Positions 34,919 through 46,448 of a DNA stretch of 64,000 bases are shown here, one piece after another. Where the stretch lies: contig JBCNJP010000006.1 of the NCBI GenBank assembly GCA_039602395.1, positions 53,285,502 to 53,349,501 on the forward strand. Direction: 5' to 3'. Within the stretch, counting starts at the first letter, position 1, and each line of letters begins with the position of its first letter. The translations under genes were made by a program, and so were the position numbers. The notes below the pieces were generated by a model. It saw nothing but the letters and a program-made list of their open reading frames with translations, was not told the origin of the DNA and made no database searches. The DNA is from Deinandra increscens subsp. villosa. Taxonomy: Eukaryota > Streptophyta > Magnoliopsida > Asterales > Asteraceae.

Positions 34919-35090
34919 GATTAAAACTCAGAAACTTTTCTTGATTTTCTTCTAAGTCTTCACTCGTTTCTCGATTATTTCTCAACTCTGTACCGATCAG
35001 CTTCAGATTTCTTCGTAACAACTCAGATTTCACCTGTTTAGCTCCTGGTACCTCAGAACACAAAAACCGTGTAAATGCAATGTAATCCAA
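34896..35090 (-). CDS. 64-residue LTR-encoded small ORF
   Basis: The minus-strand ORF starts MDYIAFTRFLCSEVPG and ends SFNLGRYAQK, shortly after the LTR start and a tttataataa TATA-like word. The 5' LTR has the same ORF at 53998-54192, with one residue changed (Cys 11 to Tyr). It is charged (KSELLRRNLKLIGTELRNN), has no known domain, and could be translated from the LTR leader. Conservation between LTRs only reflects recent duplication, so coding status is unproven. Confidence 0.3.
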   Translation of the reverse strand: MDYIAFTRFLCSEVPGAKQVKSELLRRNLKLIGTELRNNRETSEDLEENQEKFLSFNLGRYAQK

Positions 35091-35153
35091 CCGTTATTAT
35101 AAATAAAAATGACAAATTAATAACAATAACGACGACACATTGGACTAACATCA

Positions 35154-36855
35154 CATCCCCACACTTGACTTTTTCCGTCTCGGAAAAACTGCCATGGAAT
35201 AATAACTGAGAAATCAATTTCAAAGTCATTCAACATTTCTAATTATCAACCTTTTGCATTCCACATTCCACAATGTATTCATATATACTAATTGCAATTG
35301 TCGATATTTCTGTCCGACTAAACCCAACCACTAATCTTTGAGCCCCCAAAGTGTTTATAAATTACCAATCAGTTGTATCAATCTGCCTATGTGTCCTATA
35401 TTCAGGAAGTTCTAGATCAATCTAATCCCAACTGAAATTCAGTCAAAGTAAAGGGTAATAAAGATGAAATATTTAAATTTTCCCCACCCTTCTTAAACCA
35501 GATACTCATATATCCCAAGAATGATGGATTTGAATGGATGAGTGAAGTTGTTGAGCATTTATTTGACTACTATTGCTTTCTATTTTTTTCATTTTTTTTC
35601 ATAATTGGTTAATTTTAGCTATACTTACCAACGGACATCATCAGAGGTACCTTTTGCAAGATGTTATCCCAAATCATACATGAGTATTTTGCCCGCGAGA
35701 TCCAGAACATCATCAGAGGCACTTACCACGGGATACTATCCTTAGTTCGTACGTGAGTATTCTGTCCCTTCACTCTAAATTATTAACCCATTTATTACCT
35801 ACTATGCTCAAATATGGAAAACTGGGGCGCCGTTTATTTCTCGGATCTGCTTTCGCAAAAAGATCATAACGTGCCATGTTATTCTGAGGATATATAAGTC
35901 TCTAATCTAACAAGGTCTTTTTCCTCATAATCATCAGTTTCAATATCACTCTAACTCCTAAAATGGGAACCCACTGGCAAACTAATTTAATTACATATTT
36001 ATACACAAATAAACACCAAGGGATAATTAAGCTTTACTAAATCAGCTGGGCCTACCGACACATCACAAATTAGATATATTTCCCATTGTCTCCTTTTCCT
36101 ACCACTTTTCCCTTTTCTTTATTTATTTTTATTCTGAAAATCGACTCCCAATTGTACTATCATTTTCCATGTACCGGCAATTTTTCCAAAAACAGATTTG
36201 ACTCAAAAACACTAAACTAAAAATGACTCAAAAAAATGAAAAATCTTTTTGGATTTTTGTGTTTTTTATTTTTTTTATTTTATTTTTTTTTCAAAATAAA
36301 CACAACTACCTAAAAATTCAAAAAATGACTAAAAATTCAAAAACTGAAGTCCCGTCCCCCTCCCCACACTTGAGATCGACATTGCCCTCAATGTGATAGG
36401 AAACACGCACATAACGAATATACAGACACGAACGGGAAAAATAAAATAAAACTAAAATTAAAATAAAATGCGACAAGAAATAAAAAGAAAAAGAAATAAC
36501 TAAAAAGAAACAAGTTGGAACAGACTCCCCTGATAACATCGTGAAAGCTCCTCGGAAGTCATGCCAACGCCTCTCATACCAGATCGTGAATTCCAGAAAT
36601 CGGATGGAAGAAGTAATGCGGGAATTTCACATCTCAATCACGGTGCTAACAACAAACATAACCATCATACCAGATATATATACATAACAAAGGAAATCAC
36701 AACCACCCAACCGGTTACCCCATACAGTACCCCCAGGTATAGTATAATATCATCTCATACAGACCATGATTAGATAAAAACAAAATAACCAAAAAGTACA
36801 GGGTAAAAGAAACAAAACTGATCAGCAATGGCAGTGAAATCAGCATCATAATATC
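35154..36855 (-). other. Athila 3' untranslated region with polypurine tract
   Basis: The sequence beside the 3' LTR (catccccacacttgac, minus GTCAAGTGTGGGGATG) is the likely polypurine tract. A similar phrase (cctccccacacttgagatcg) recurs at 36359. An imperfect ~65-bp direct duplication lies at about 35636-35765 (catcatcagaggtacctt against catcatcagaggcactta). 36180-36310 is A/T-rich. No gene. Confidence 0.55.
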
Positions 36856-38272
36856 CTACTCCTCGTCATCTCCAGCATCATCCCCACCAGCTCCACTAGC
36901 ACCTGCATCTGGACACCCCTCAGCATCCATACCATCATCATCCTCAGCACCCTCATCATCACCACCAGCATCATCCTCAGGCTCCTGAAAGAAATCAGGG
37001 ATATCCATACCTTGATGTGCCATCATGTAACGCATCGCCCTCTCAATCCTCTCAAACCTCACATCAACATAATCTAAGACTGTCTCCTGAACTGTCTCCA
37101 AAGTCACCTGATCCGCCCTCGGCTGCCTCTCTGGTCTCTGCCTCAACGGCCTCTCCACCTGGTGTAAAATCCTACGCCGCCTCGCGGCCCTAGAAACCTC
37201 CTCACCCTGGACAGCCACCTCTCTAACGGCCTCCCACTGTGGGGGGATCAGTCATAGTAACCATCGACGCCAGCCGCATATCCCCGAGCTCATAATGAGA
37301 AGTCTCAGCCTCGATCGTCAAATGTGTCTCCAGATACCTACCAACATCAAACACTCCCAATCTCCTCGCTAACCTAGTCATATAGGGCCCCATAATCAGA
37401 TGAACACCCTTCCCCGACGTCCTCCTCCTAGCAAATGACGAAATCAAAACACCAGCTATGTTGAGGTCATGTCCCTCAACAATAGAACGCAGAACAACCA
37501 AATCTAACTTAGTGCACTTCTCGTCGCCAGACCGACGGCCGAGAATAGTACACGCGACAATCCTATGCATGTACCTAATAACTGGATCCCGAATCTGAGA
37601 CTCTATCACACTATCAAAATACGGAACCGCCCTAATCGTATCCCAAAACACCGCAAGCTGCAAATCAGTAACCCCCTGGGGGTGTGCTCGGCTAAAGATC
37701 CCTCTCGGCATAGCAGCAAATGCCGGCGCCTCAACCTCCTCCTGAGTGTATAAACCAGATAAAACCGCGAACTCCGGAATACTCATGTGATGAGTCTGAC
37801 GGCCTAAAGCAAAAGATAGGGCGTTCCCGTCTCCAAACCTCCCCGGACCCACCTGAAATGTCGATAAGAACTCCACAGTCAGCTCCACGTACTGGTGGTC
37901 GTCCGGAGTCAACGCCCTTCTCCATCTCTCAGTCACTAAGCCCCTGATCCTCTCAAGCTGCCCAAGCTGTGCAAGTAAACCCCAGTCAATCGTACGATGA
38001 TGCAACAACGACATCACCACAAACCTCCTCATCTGCCTCTCCTCATGCAACCTGTGCTCGAACTTTAGCAACGAGTGATGCTAATGGTTCCTCCTCGCGA
38101 CCGGCGGTACTGGAATATCAGCCTCCGATAAAATCTCCGGTAAAATCTCCGGTCCCCGATAACCGATAATCCTCCTCCTGAATGGAGGGACCGGAACAGC
38201 GGCATCCGGCTCTCCCCGTCTCCTCCTCTTGGAACCTCGCGTCCCGGAACTAGACCCCTGTTAGTTCGACAT
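36856..38272 (-). pseudogene. Athila third ORF (ATHILA ORF-1 type), broken
   Basis: It starts at ATG 38272 (MSN then an in-frame TAA at codon 4). A second stop lies near 38080 (ARRNH, TAG). The reading is then open from 38071 (LLKFEHRLHEERQMRRFVVM) through FGDGNALSFALGRQTHHMSI, YMHRIVACTILGRRSGDEKC and SYELGDMRL-like (HYELGDMRLASMVTMTD) to 37223. A one-base shift at a six-G run (37241-37246, plus strand) moves to the last frame, giving a basic patch RAARRRRILHQVERPLRQR and a Gly/Asp-rich acidic tail ending at 36856. The block matches the ATHILA ORF-1 family in the position of an envelope gene. Its function is unknown; membrane segments are not evident. Confidence 0.75.
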
Positions 38273-38517
38273 CCTGATTCACACAAGTTAGCATAAGAAC
38301 AAAAATAATGATAATAATCGGGCCTTCCTGTAATTAACTTCCACTTTCACAAATTATTTTTGACTTTTTCTGATTTTTAATTTTTTTTTTGGTTTTTTCA
38401 AAGTTTTATAACGAAAAACATAAATTAAACCTAAAGGAAAACTAAAATTAAAACTAAAAATAAAAAACGAACAAAATTGGGTTTTAGAAAAAATTTAAAA
38501 AATCTGTCAATAATGCC

Positions 38518-38645
38518 CATGGGCGTACCGCCCAAAAATGGATTAACTGGGGCGGTACGCCGCCCAATTTGATTTGCAGAAGACCTAATTTCAATTTTGG
38601 GCGTACCGCCCAAAACTTTCCAACCCTAGGCGGTACGCCGCCAAT
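38518..38645 (-). repeat. Hairpin motif cluster B (four copies, upstream of ORF3)
   Basis: GGGCGTACCGCCC at 38521-38533 and 38599-38611 (the latter extended to ttttgggcg with cgcccaaaa, a 9-bp stem). An alternative form, GGGCGGTACGCCGCCC, at 38550-38565 and GGCGGTACGCCGCC at 38629-38642 has a GGCGG stem with a TACG loop. Confidence 0.95.
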
Positions 38646-39138
38646 TCATGGCGCAGGAAAGTCGAATTCGGTAAGAACCGATCAAATCTTACAATACCGT
38701 CATATCAGGCACTCTCAGACAACCTCGTTCTCACCGTAATTCGGTTATATGACCGGTTATTCAACGAAACTAACAAAAACTAACCTAAAAAAAACAAACC
38801 GACCTAATTGCCACAAATTAAACACATAAAACTAAAAGAGAAACCTGGAAATCGCTCGGAATGAGACGGCCATGCGGTGGTTGTTTATGCTCGGTGATGT
38901 CGTGCGGCGGTGGTGGCGATTGGAACCGTTGGCGGTGACAGTGAGTGTGAAGGTACGACGGTGGTGACGAGTAGGTGGATGGTGGTGGTTGGTTGGGTTG
39001 TGATCGAGAGCGAAGGGTGGGTGACGGTGGTTGAAAACGGTGGTGGCGGTGGAGAGGTTTCTCGGTGGTGTGGTGAGTTTAGGTTATGAAGAAGAACCGA
39101 CCCGTTTGGGGTTTTTTATTTTTTTCTCGTTTAAAAAT
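38646..39138 (-). other. Athila pol-ORF3 spacer
   Basis: No ORF. 38870-39060 is G-rich on the plus strand (ggtggtggcgattgg-like words), i.e. CCA-rich in the element's RNA sense. Confidence 0.5.
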
Positions 39139-39262
39139 ACGGGCGTACCGCCTTGAATCATGAAGATTAGGGCGTACCGCCCGAAAATTAGAATCAGAAA
39201 ACCTTGAGACAATTTGGGGCGTACCGCCCTGATTTTATTCATTATGGGCGTACCGCCCCTGC
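39139..39262 (-). repeat. Hairpin motif cluster C (four copies, downstream of pol)
   Basis: Copies at 39141-39153 (last base T), 39170-39182, 39217-39229 and 39246-39258, in the noncoding spacer after pol. Confidence 0.95.
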
Positions 39263-39562
39263 CCTTTTTTGGCAGAAAGTTTTGAAAATTTGGGGCCTCA
39301 AAAATTTTCTATCTTTGGAAAAAAAAACATGTTTGGCACCACCGAGCATGGTTGCTGCAAAATTTTCATTAAAACTTACCTGGAATGCAGTATTTAGCAC
39401 AAATTCACTCCCGAGCTTCCCGGTTTCCTGAAAACACACAAAAAACGTAAAATCTAACAAAACTACGAAAACACACGAAAATCAAAAAGAAAAACAAAAC
39501 GCTGGGTTGCCTCCCAGTTAGCGCTAAGTTTTTAAGGTCTTCAGCCAGACCATACTTCCCTT

Positions 39563-42500
39563 TCACGTTTCGGGGCTTTCAGATGCGGGCACCAAGAAAT
39601 AATCGTCTTTGTCGATTTGCCCGTGAATGTCAGCTGAATCCAAATAAGGCTTCAATTTGTGCCCATTAACTACCTTCCTCAGATGGTCATCCAAATCTTC
39701 AATCTCAAAGTTACCATACCCCCCCCCCCCCCACACACACTTGTGATGAGGTACGGCCCCCTCCACTTGCTTTTTAGCTTACCTGGAAAAAATTTCAACC
39801 GTGAGTTAAACAACCATACCTTCTGACCTACCTGGAAGTCCATCTTCTTCAATCTTGCATCATGAACTTTTTTCATTTTGTTCTTGTAAGCGGATGCACT
39901 CTCGTACGCCTCATCGCGTAATTCTTCCAATTCTCCCAACTGGAGCTTTCTTTCTCTACCTACAACATCATAACTCAAGTTAACTTCTTTAACAGCCCAT
40001 AATGCTCTGTGAGCTAACTCTACAGGTAAATGACATCCATTTCCATAGACCAACCGATATGGAGTGGTTCCAATAGGCGTTTTAAAAGCAGTGCGATATG
40101 CCCACACGGCATCATTCAACTTGGAAGACCAATCCTTGCGGTCGGTTCGCACAGTTTTCTGCAAAATTTCTTTAATTTGCCGATTGGAAACCTCCACTTG
40201 ACCGCTTGTTTGCGGATGATATGGGGTTGCAATTCGGTGGTCTATGTCCTACTTCTTAAGTAGTTTGCCAAATTGAAAGTTCTTGAAATGGGATCCCCCA
40301 TCACTTATGTTCACACGAGGGATTCCAAATCTAGAAAAAATGTATTGTTGGACAAATTTGCAAACTACACTATGGTCATTGGTCTTAGTAGCAATGGATT
40401 CTATCCATTTGTAAACATAATCTACCGCTACTAATATATAAAGAGAACCATTGGAATTAGGGAAAGGGCCCATTAAATCGATGCCCCAAACATCAAAAAT
40501 CTCTACAACCAAAATTGGTTGCAAATGCATCTCATCACGCTTCGTGATGCTTCCCATCTGCTGACATCTCGTGCAGTGCTTCACAAACTCGAACGCATCT
40601 TTGAAAAATGTGGGCCAAAACAACCCGGATGAAAGAACCCGGTAACCCGTCTTCTGACCACTAAAGTGTCCTCCACATGCTGATGCGTGTACCAACTCCA
40701 ACACTGCTTTTACCTCCGACTCCGGTACACATCTCCGGATCACTTGATCCGGCCCTACCTTGAACAAATCCGGTTCATCCCATATGTACTTGTACGCTTG
40801 AGCTTTCAAATGCACCTTCTTCCTCTTTGACCAATGTTCCGGAATTGTACCTGCAGCCAAATAATTCACAATGTGAGCATACCAAGGCAAATTAGAAACA
40901 CTTAACAATTGTTCATCGGGAAAGGTTTCATTGATGCTCCATTCACCTTCCTCAGCTTCAATGTGGGGCAATCGGGACAAATGGTCCGCCACCACATTCT
41001 CACTACCCTTCTTGTCTCTAATGTCCAGATTAAGCTCCTGCAACAAAAGGATCCACCGGATGAGCCTCGGCTTGGCATCCTTCTTCTCCATCATGTACCG
41101 AACCGCACTATGGTCCGAATACATTATCACCTTGCTTCCCCAGATGTAGGACCTGAACTTATCAAGAGCAAACACAACTGCAAGCAATTCCTTTTTAGTG
41201 GTAGTATAATTCAATTGAGCCCCATATAAGGTCTTACTTGCATAATAAATCACTACCGGTTTCTTATCTACCCTTTGACCCAAAACCGCCCCAACAACAA
41301 AATCAGATGCATCACACATAATTTCAAAAGGCGTGGACCAATCGGGTGCTTGCAACACTGGTGCCTCCATTAATTTGTTTTTCAAAGTGTTAAAAGAATT
41401 TAGACACTCATCATTAAAATCAAAAATTTCATCTTTTAACAACAGTTTGCAAAGAGGTTAGTTATTTTGCTAAAATCGTTTATGAACCTCCTATAGAAAC
41501 CGGCATGTCCAAAAAACGCCCTTACACCTTTAACATTCGTGGGAGGAGGCAAAGTTGAAATTACTTTGATTTTTGCCCTATCAACCTCAATCCCACGACT
41601 TGACACCACGTGTCCCAACACGATACCCTCTTGAACCATAAAATGGGTCTTTTCCTAACTTAACACTAGATTAGTTTCTATGCAACGCTCTAAAACTCGT
41701 GTTAATTGGTTCAAACATGACTCAAACGATGTACCAAAAATCGAAAAGTCGTCCATAAAAATTTCAAGTGAATCTCCGATCATACAGAAAAAATAGCCAT
41801 CATGCATCTTTGAAAAGTGGCCGGGGCATTGCACAAACCGAATGGCATCCTCCGGAAAGCAAAGGTGCCATAAGGACAGGTAAAATTGGTCTTTTGTTGG
41901 TCATCGGGGTGAATGGCAATTTGGTTGTACCCCAAATAACCGTCGAGAAAACAATAAAACTTTTGAACGGACAACGTTTCAATTATTTGGTCAATGAAAG
42001 GTAGAGGAAAATGGTCCTTGGAAGTCGCGGAATTTAACTTCCTATAATCAATGCAAATTCGCCACCCGGTTACCGGTCGGGTGGCTATTTCCTCACCTTT
42101 CTCGTTCCTCACAATTTGAATTCCTGCTTTCTTAGGAACGGTTTGAGTTGGACTTACCCATGTGCTATCGGAGATAGGATATATAATACCTGCGTCGAGC
42201 CATTTAAGTACCTCCTTCTTGACTACCTCTCGCATGTTCGGGTTAAGCCTCCTTTGCGCATCTCTTGCGGGCTTTGCTCCTTCTTCCGTAATGATCTTGT
42301 GCATGACTATGGATGGACCTATTCCCTTCAAATCTGCAATGGTCCATCCAATAGCCGCCCGATGCTTCACCAACACCTTCATCAACTCCTCCTCTTGCTC
42401 CTTGGTCAAACCTGCAGAAATAATGACAGGAAGAGTGTTATTTTCTCCAACAAAACTATATTTCAAATGTTTAGGAAGTTCTTTGAGTTCTAGAGAAGGT

Positions 42501-43510
42501 GGTGATTCAAGCGAAGGCTTCAGTTGTGAATCAATATGCTCCGGTAAGCTCTCCACTTGAATAGACCATGGTGGTCTTTGATCTCTCACAGCCATCAACT
42601 CTTGGCTCTCGTCTTCTGCTTCCATCTCCTTGACCATATCTGCATATTCCCTGCCAAACAAAGCAAATTCCTCGGGGGTCCCATCCTCCTCATTAAAAGG
42701 AAAAAATGGAGGCATAAGACCATCAACAATTTCAGCCCGAAAGCATTCATCGTCATCCCGAGGGTTAGTCACATTCCCAAAAACACTTAACCGCATTTTA
42801 CGGTTCCCAAAAGTCATATCAACGGTTCCCGACCTACAATCGATTTGTGAATGACTAGTAGCTAGAAAAGGTCGACCCAAAATTACCGTTGGTTGAGCAG
42901 TTTTTTCAACTGACACATAATCGAGAACCAAAAAGTCAACCGGATAGAAAAATTCATTAACTTTGACAATCACATCTGACAAAATTCCCCGGGGAAGCTT
43001 AGGGGTCAAATCGGCCAAAATCACCGTAGTGTCGGATTTTTTCAAAGGTCCAAAATCGTACTGATCGTACAAGCTCCCCGGTAATATACTCACACTCGCT
43101 CCAAGATCCAAAAGGGCACAGGTCATTTGAAAGTCACCAACTTGAATTGAAATTATTGGTGCCCCCGGATCCTGGAGTTTCTTGGGCAAAATTCCTAAAA
43201 TTATGGCACTCACATCCGCATTTGCATCACGCTGTTTTGGAATTTTGTAATTCCGCTTTTGAGTGCACATGTCTTTCAAGTACTTTGCATAAGCCGCAAT
43301 TTGCTTAATTGCATCTAAAAGGGGTAGGTTGATTTTAACTTGTTTAAAAATCCCACATCTCATCTTGTTGTGGCCCCCTTTTTGATGTTGTTTTCTGGTT
43401 AGGTTCAATTAAAGCTTTTGGAAAAGGTACCGACTTTTTCTGTTCAACCACTTCACTATCTATCATCCTATTATCATATTCATTAAAAGTTACCTTTTTT
43501 TAAGTTCCTA
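39563..43510 (-). pseudogene. Athila pol: protease, RT, RNase H, integrase, broken
   Basis: Minus order: protease LLDLGASVSILPGSLYDQYD (near 43100; active-site DLGA); RT WLDAGIIYPISDSTWVSPTQ, WRICIDYRKLNSATSKDHFP and FYCFLDGYLGYNQIAIHPDD; MPFGLCNAPATFQRCM; a one-base loss at about 41785; IFMDDFSIFG catalytic box (near 41755) in the next frame; a TAG near 41657 (LS, stop, EKTHFMVQEG); another one-base loss near 41450; RNase H CDASDFVVGAVLGQRVDKKP and KKELLAVVFALDKFRSYIWG; integrase zinc motif H..H..CTRCQQ (near 40560), GIDLMGPFP, ISDGGSHF, a TAG at 40249, and TSGQVEVSNRQIKEILQ carrying the Glu. A frameshift at a 14-C run (39719-39732) precedes the C-terminus at 39563. All catalytic residues are readable, but the frame is broken at five or more places. 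Confidence 0.9.
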
Positions 43511-43576
43511 GGGTTACTAGACTCGATTGCAACTGACTTTGGGATTGTTTAGTCGGTTTCCGGCTCACTTTCATTG

Positions 43577-45851
43577 TCACTTACCCAATCCTCCACCACC
43601 CCCATCAACTTGCGGTGGAGGTGTCCCCACCTTATTATCTACAGACTTACCTGATCGTAAAGTGGTGATCTTGTTGATTGGCACATGTCGCGTGTTCTTC
43701 GAGCTGGAAGGTTGACTTTGCTGGTGTTGTGGGTTGATGGTGGTGTCGCTTGGCAACTTTCCGGGATCCCGCTTTGATGACTTGGCCGCCAATTGGCCCA
43801 ATTGCTTCTGAAACGCTCCCATTTTCTTTTCTTGGAGCTCGAACTTCCGATCAAATCCTTGAACTTTATCGGTTAACGAGTTCATCTTCTCAAGCATCAT
43901 GGCCATTTGAGTTTGCATGACTTGCATAGGATCCTCCTGCTTTGGCTGGCTTGGTTGGTAATTCCGTTGGGTCGGATTTCCACCTTGAGTGTAGGTTTTC
44001 CGTTGGTATCCCCCTTGATTGTACCTAGACGTCCGACCTTGATATTGCGTTGACGCTCCACCCTGCACATTAGAACCTTGAAATTCAGGATTCAATTGAT
44101 TACTAGCATTACCATACCTGAAATTTGGATGATTGCGAAGGTTAGGATGGTAAGTGTTGGAGTTCATGGCTCCTTGCACATAGTTGACAACTTCACTCTG
44201 CTGCACCACGGTGGGACATGAATCAGCGAGATGGCCCAACTCGCCACAACTAGTGCACACGGGAAATTGTGCACTTGCTTTAACCTCTTCGGATGATCCC
44301 CCTAGCTTCATTTGGGCTACTTGCTTCTCCAAGAGGAGTGTCTGTTGGCGGAGCTTCTCTATCCTTTCCTCCGCCTCATAGTCAATAGATTTAACCGAGG
44401 CGGATCTTGATCTTCTTCCGGTTTGGGCAAGTCTCTTGGAAGTTGTACTCAATCGCTCCATGTGCCCCCAATCCACTTCTTCCGTATTAGTTAGGAAGGT
44501 GCCATTGCTGATGGAGTTCAAGTCTCGGATATCTTCGGGAAGGAGGCCGTCATAGAATGATTTGATGAGGTCCCAAGTGTGTATCCCATGATGTGGACAC
44601 TTACGCAGCAAATCTTTGAACCGGTTAAATGCTTCGTGAAATGGTTCCCCGGTGTGTTGCTGAAATGACCGAATCTCTTCTTTGACCTCGCTCGTCTTGC
44701 TCATGGGGTAGTATTCTTCAAGAAATGCCTCTTGCATTTGTTCCCAAGTGTAAATGCTAGCAGCGGGTAAGCTTTCAAACCACCTCCTTGCCCGGTCCTT
44801 TAAGGTATACGGGAAGAGCATTAGCTTGACCTCTTCCGTGGTGTACCCCGTTGCCCCAATAAGGATGCATATTGACTCGAAGGTGTAAATATGATGGTAT
44901 GGCTTTTCGGCTCTCTTCCCATTAAATTCCGGAAAATGATTCAAGTATTGAGGTCGGACCTCGAATGCTCTTCTATTGGCTCCAATTGGGGTAACTACCG
45001 CGGATGCACTCGGGACGTCTACCGGTTTAAAATGACTGGCCACTCCCTGAACCGGTGGGTTCATCACAATCCTTGGAACTTCGCCTTCCATTTGAATGCG
45101 AACCCCCCCCCCCCTGGTTGTTTGGTTGGTTAAATTGAGGAACTCCTCTTGGGGGAGGATCGCGTGGCACTTGTGGTGCAACATTTGGTTGTGGATCTCG
45201 TGCACGGTTTCTTGGAGCTTCATTATGTGGCTCGATTCCATACCCATATCCGTCTTCCTCCTCATCTTGGTCATACCAATCTGGACCCCACTGCTCTACC
45301 TGTCTCTGCCAATCTTGTTCCTCAAACACTGGGTTTTATCGGAATTGGGGTCGGTTTGCATTTCGAAAAAGTGGTGGTGGAGGTTGTTGTTCTGGAGCGT
45401 GGCAGAATCTGGGTTGTTGTGGTTGTTGTTCTCGGTTGGGTGGTGGAATTGGTTGCCGACCCCGGTAGTGGTAGTCTCCCTCATCATGGTGTGAGGATTT
45501 AGGAGACAAGGATGGAAGGGAATTGTGCCCATGCACCCGAAATGGTGGGATTTGTACCGGAGGGATGTTTGGGTCTCGAGCTTGTGGCATATTCTGTTGC
45601 ATGTCGGGGTTCACTGGCTCGTTCTGGGGTTGGTTTTGTGCGTGGTATTGGTCTTGATTGAGGTTTTCATTTGGGTTCGGGTTTTGGTTGGGATTTGGGT
45701 TTTGATGGATGTTGGGATTTTGGTATAGGTTTGGATTTTGGCCCTCCATTGCTCTTCTGTTTCTCTGCTCTGCTCGGTTCTGCCGAGCTGTTCTCTCAAT
45801 CTCCGGATTGTAAATCAACGGCGATGTCTTACGGGAATGCCGCGTATGCAT
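43577..45851 (-). pseudogene. Athila gag, broken
   Basis: It opens near 45851 with an Asn/Gln/Pro-rich N-terminus (NPNPNQNPNPNENLNQDQ). A TAA at 45336-45338 follows PQFR, and the same frame continues NPVFEEQDWQRQVEQWG until a shift at a 12-C run (45103-45114). From there to 43577 the capsid reads HFPEFNGKRAEKPYHHIYTF, RARRWFESLPAASIYTWEQM and DLIKSFYDGLLPEDIRDLNS, then one zinc knuckle CTSCGELGHLADSCP (near 44230) and a Gln-rich tail. Gag packages element RNA into particles. One stop and one homopolymer frameshift break it. Confidence 0.9.
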
Positions 45852-45998
45852 GCAAAATTACCTAAAACCTGCAAAATTGGTCACAAAAGAGCAAACCAAT
45901 TACGTAGTATTGTTCCAGGGGGTGTAAATAATGCAATAGAACAGAAAAAATCGAAACTTGGATGGTCAAAAATTGGAAACTTTCTGTGATTTTTGGTC

Positions 45999-46044
45999 CA
46001 AGGCGTACCGCCCAGGAATTGATATTTCTAGGCGTACCGCCCCA
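45999..46044 (-). repeat. Hairpin motif pair D (Athila leader)
   Basis: AGGCGTACCGCCC at 46001-46013 and 46030-46042, between the primer site and the gag start, i.e. in the RNA leader where packaging signals usually lie. Confidence 0.9.
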
Positions 46045-46203
46045 AACTGAAATTCGACAAAAATTGACTTTTTATTTTTATATGCAGAAAGTAAAAACTG
46101 GAATAAAAGACACTATTTTTGGGTTTTTTGGAATTTGAAAAATTCACTAAAAATGCAAATTAACTAAAATAAATTAAAACCAACTATTCAATAGGCGCAC
46201 TAA

Positions 46204-46221
46204 TTCCCCGCAACGGCGCCA
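46204..46221 (-). promoter_or_regulatory. Primer binding site for tRNA-Asp
   Basis: The minus strand reads TGGCGCCGTTGCGGGGAA two bases after the LTR end (...CCGTTATCA). The first 12 bases complement the 3' end of plant tRNA-Asp (known to end GGCAACGGCGCCA); one C of the next run is missing. A tRNA-Asp site is usual for Athila elements. Confidence 0.85.
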
Positions 46222-46224
46222 ATT

Positions 46225-46448
46225 TGATAACGGTTTGTCAGACCGTCACAAATCCCCAACTAAATTGATTTGTAGTATTGGTAAGTTAGGGTTATCGAAC
46301 CTAGGGAATATGTGGAAATTGACTAATTGATTAACTACGTTTAACTAACTTAACTACAATTACCAATTAACCTAAAATTAAACTAATTTGCCTCTTGGCT
46401 GTTTGGATTTAGTTGGGGTAAATTAACTAAAAATTAACTAACTTGAAA
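46225..46448 (-). repeat. Athila 5' LTR, inner (3') part
   Basis: It runs from the LTR end at 46225 (tgataacggtttg) to the insertion point of the nested LTR. The last five bases, tgaaa (46444-46448), are the target duplication repeated at 53328-53332. Confidence 0.85.

Larger units (their letters stand above)
34565..35153 (-). repeat. Athila 3' LTR, truncated
   Basis: It matches 53668-54255 at about 98 percent by eye. The outer (minus 3') part corresponding to 46225-46448 and 53333-53667 is missing. It contains four hairpin motifs (34800-34916) and a 64-codon ORF. Confidence 0.9.

Noticed and set aside
41768..45865. Many plus-strand ORFs of 60-132 codons opposite Athila gag and pol
   Set aside because: They are antisense shadows of the minus-strand polyprotein.
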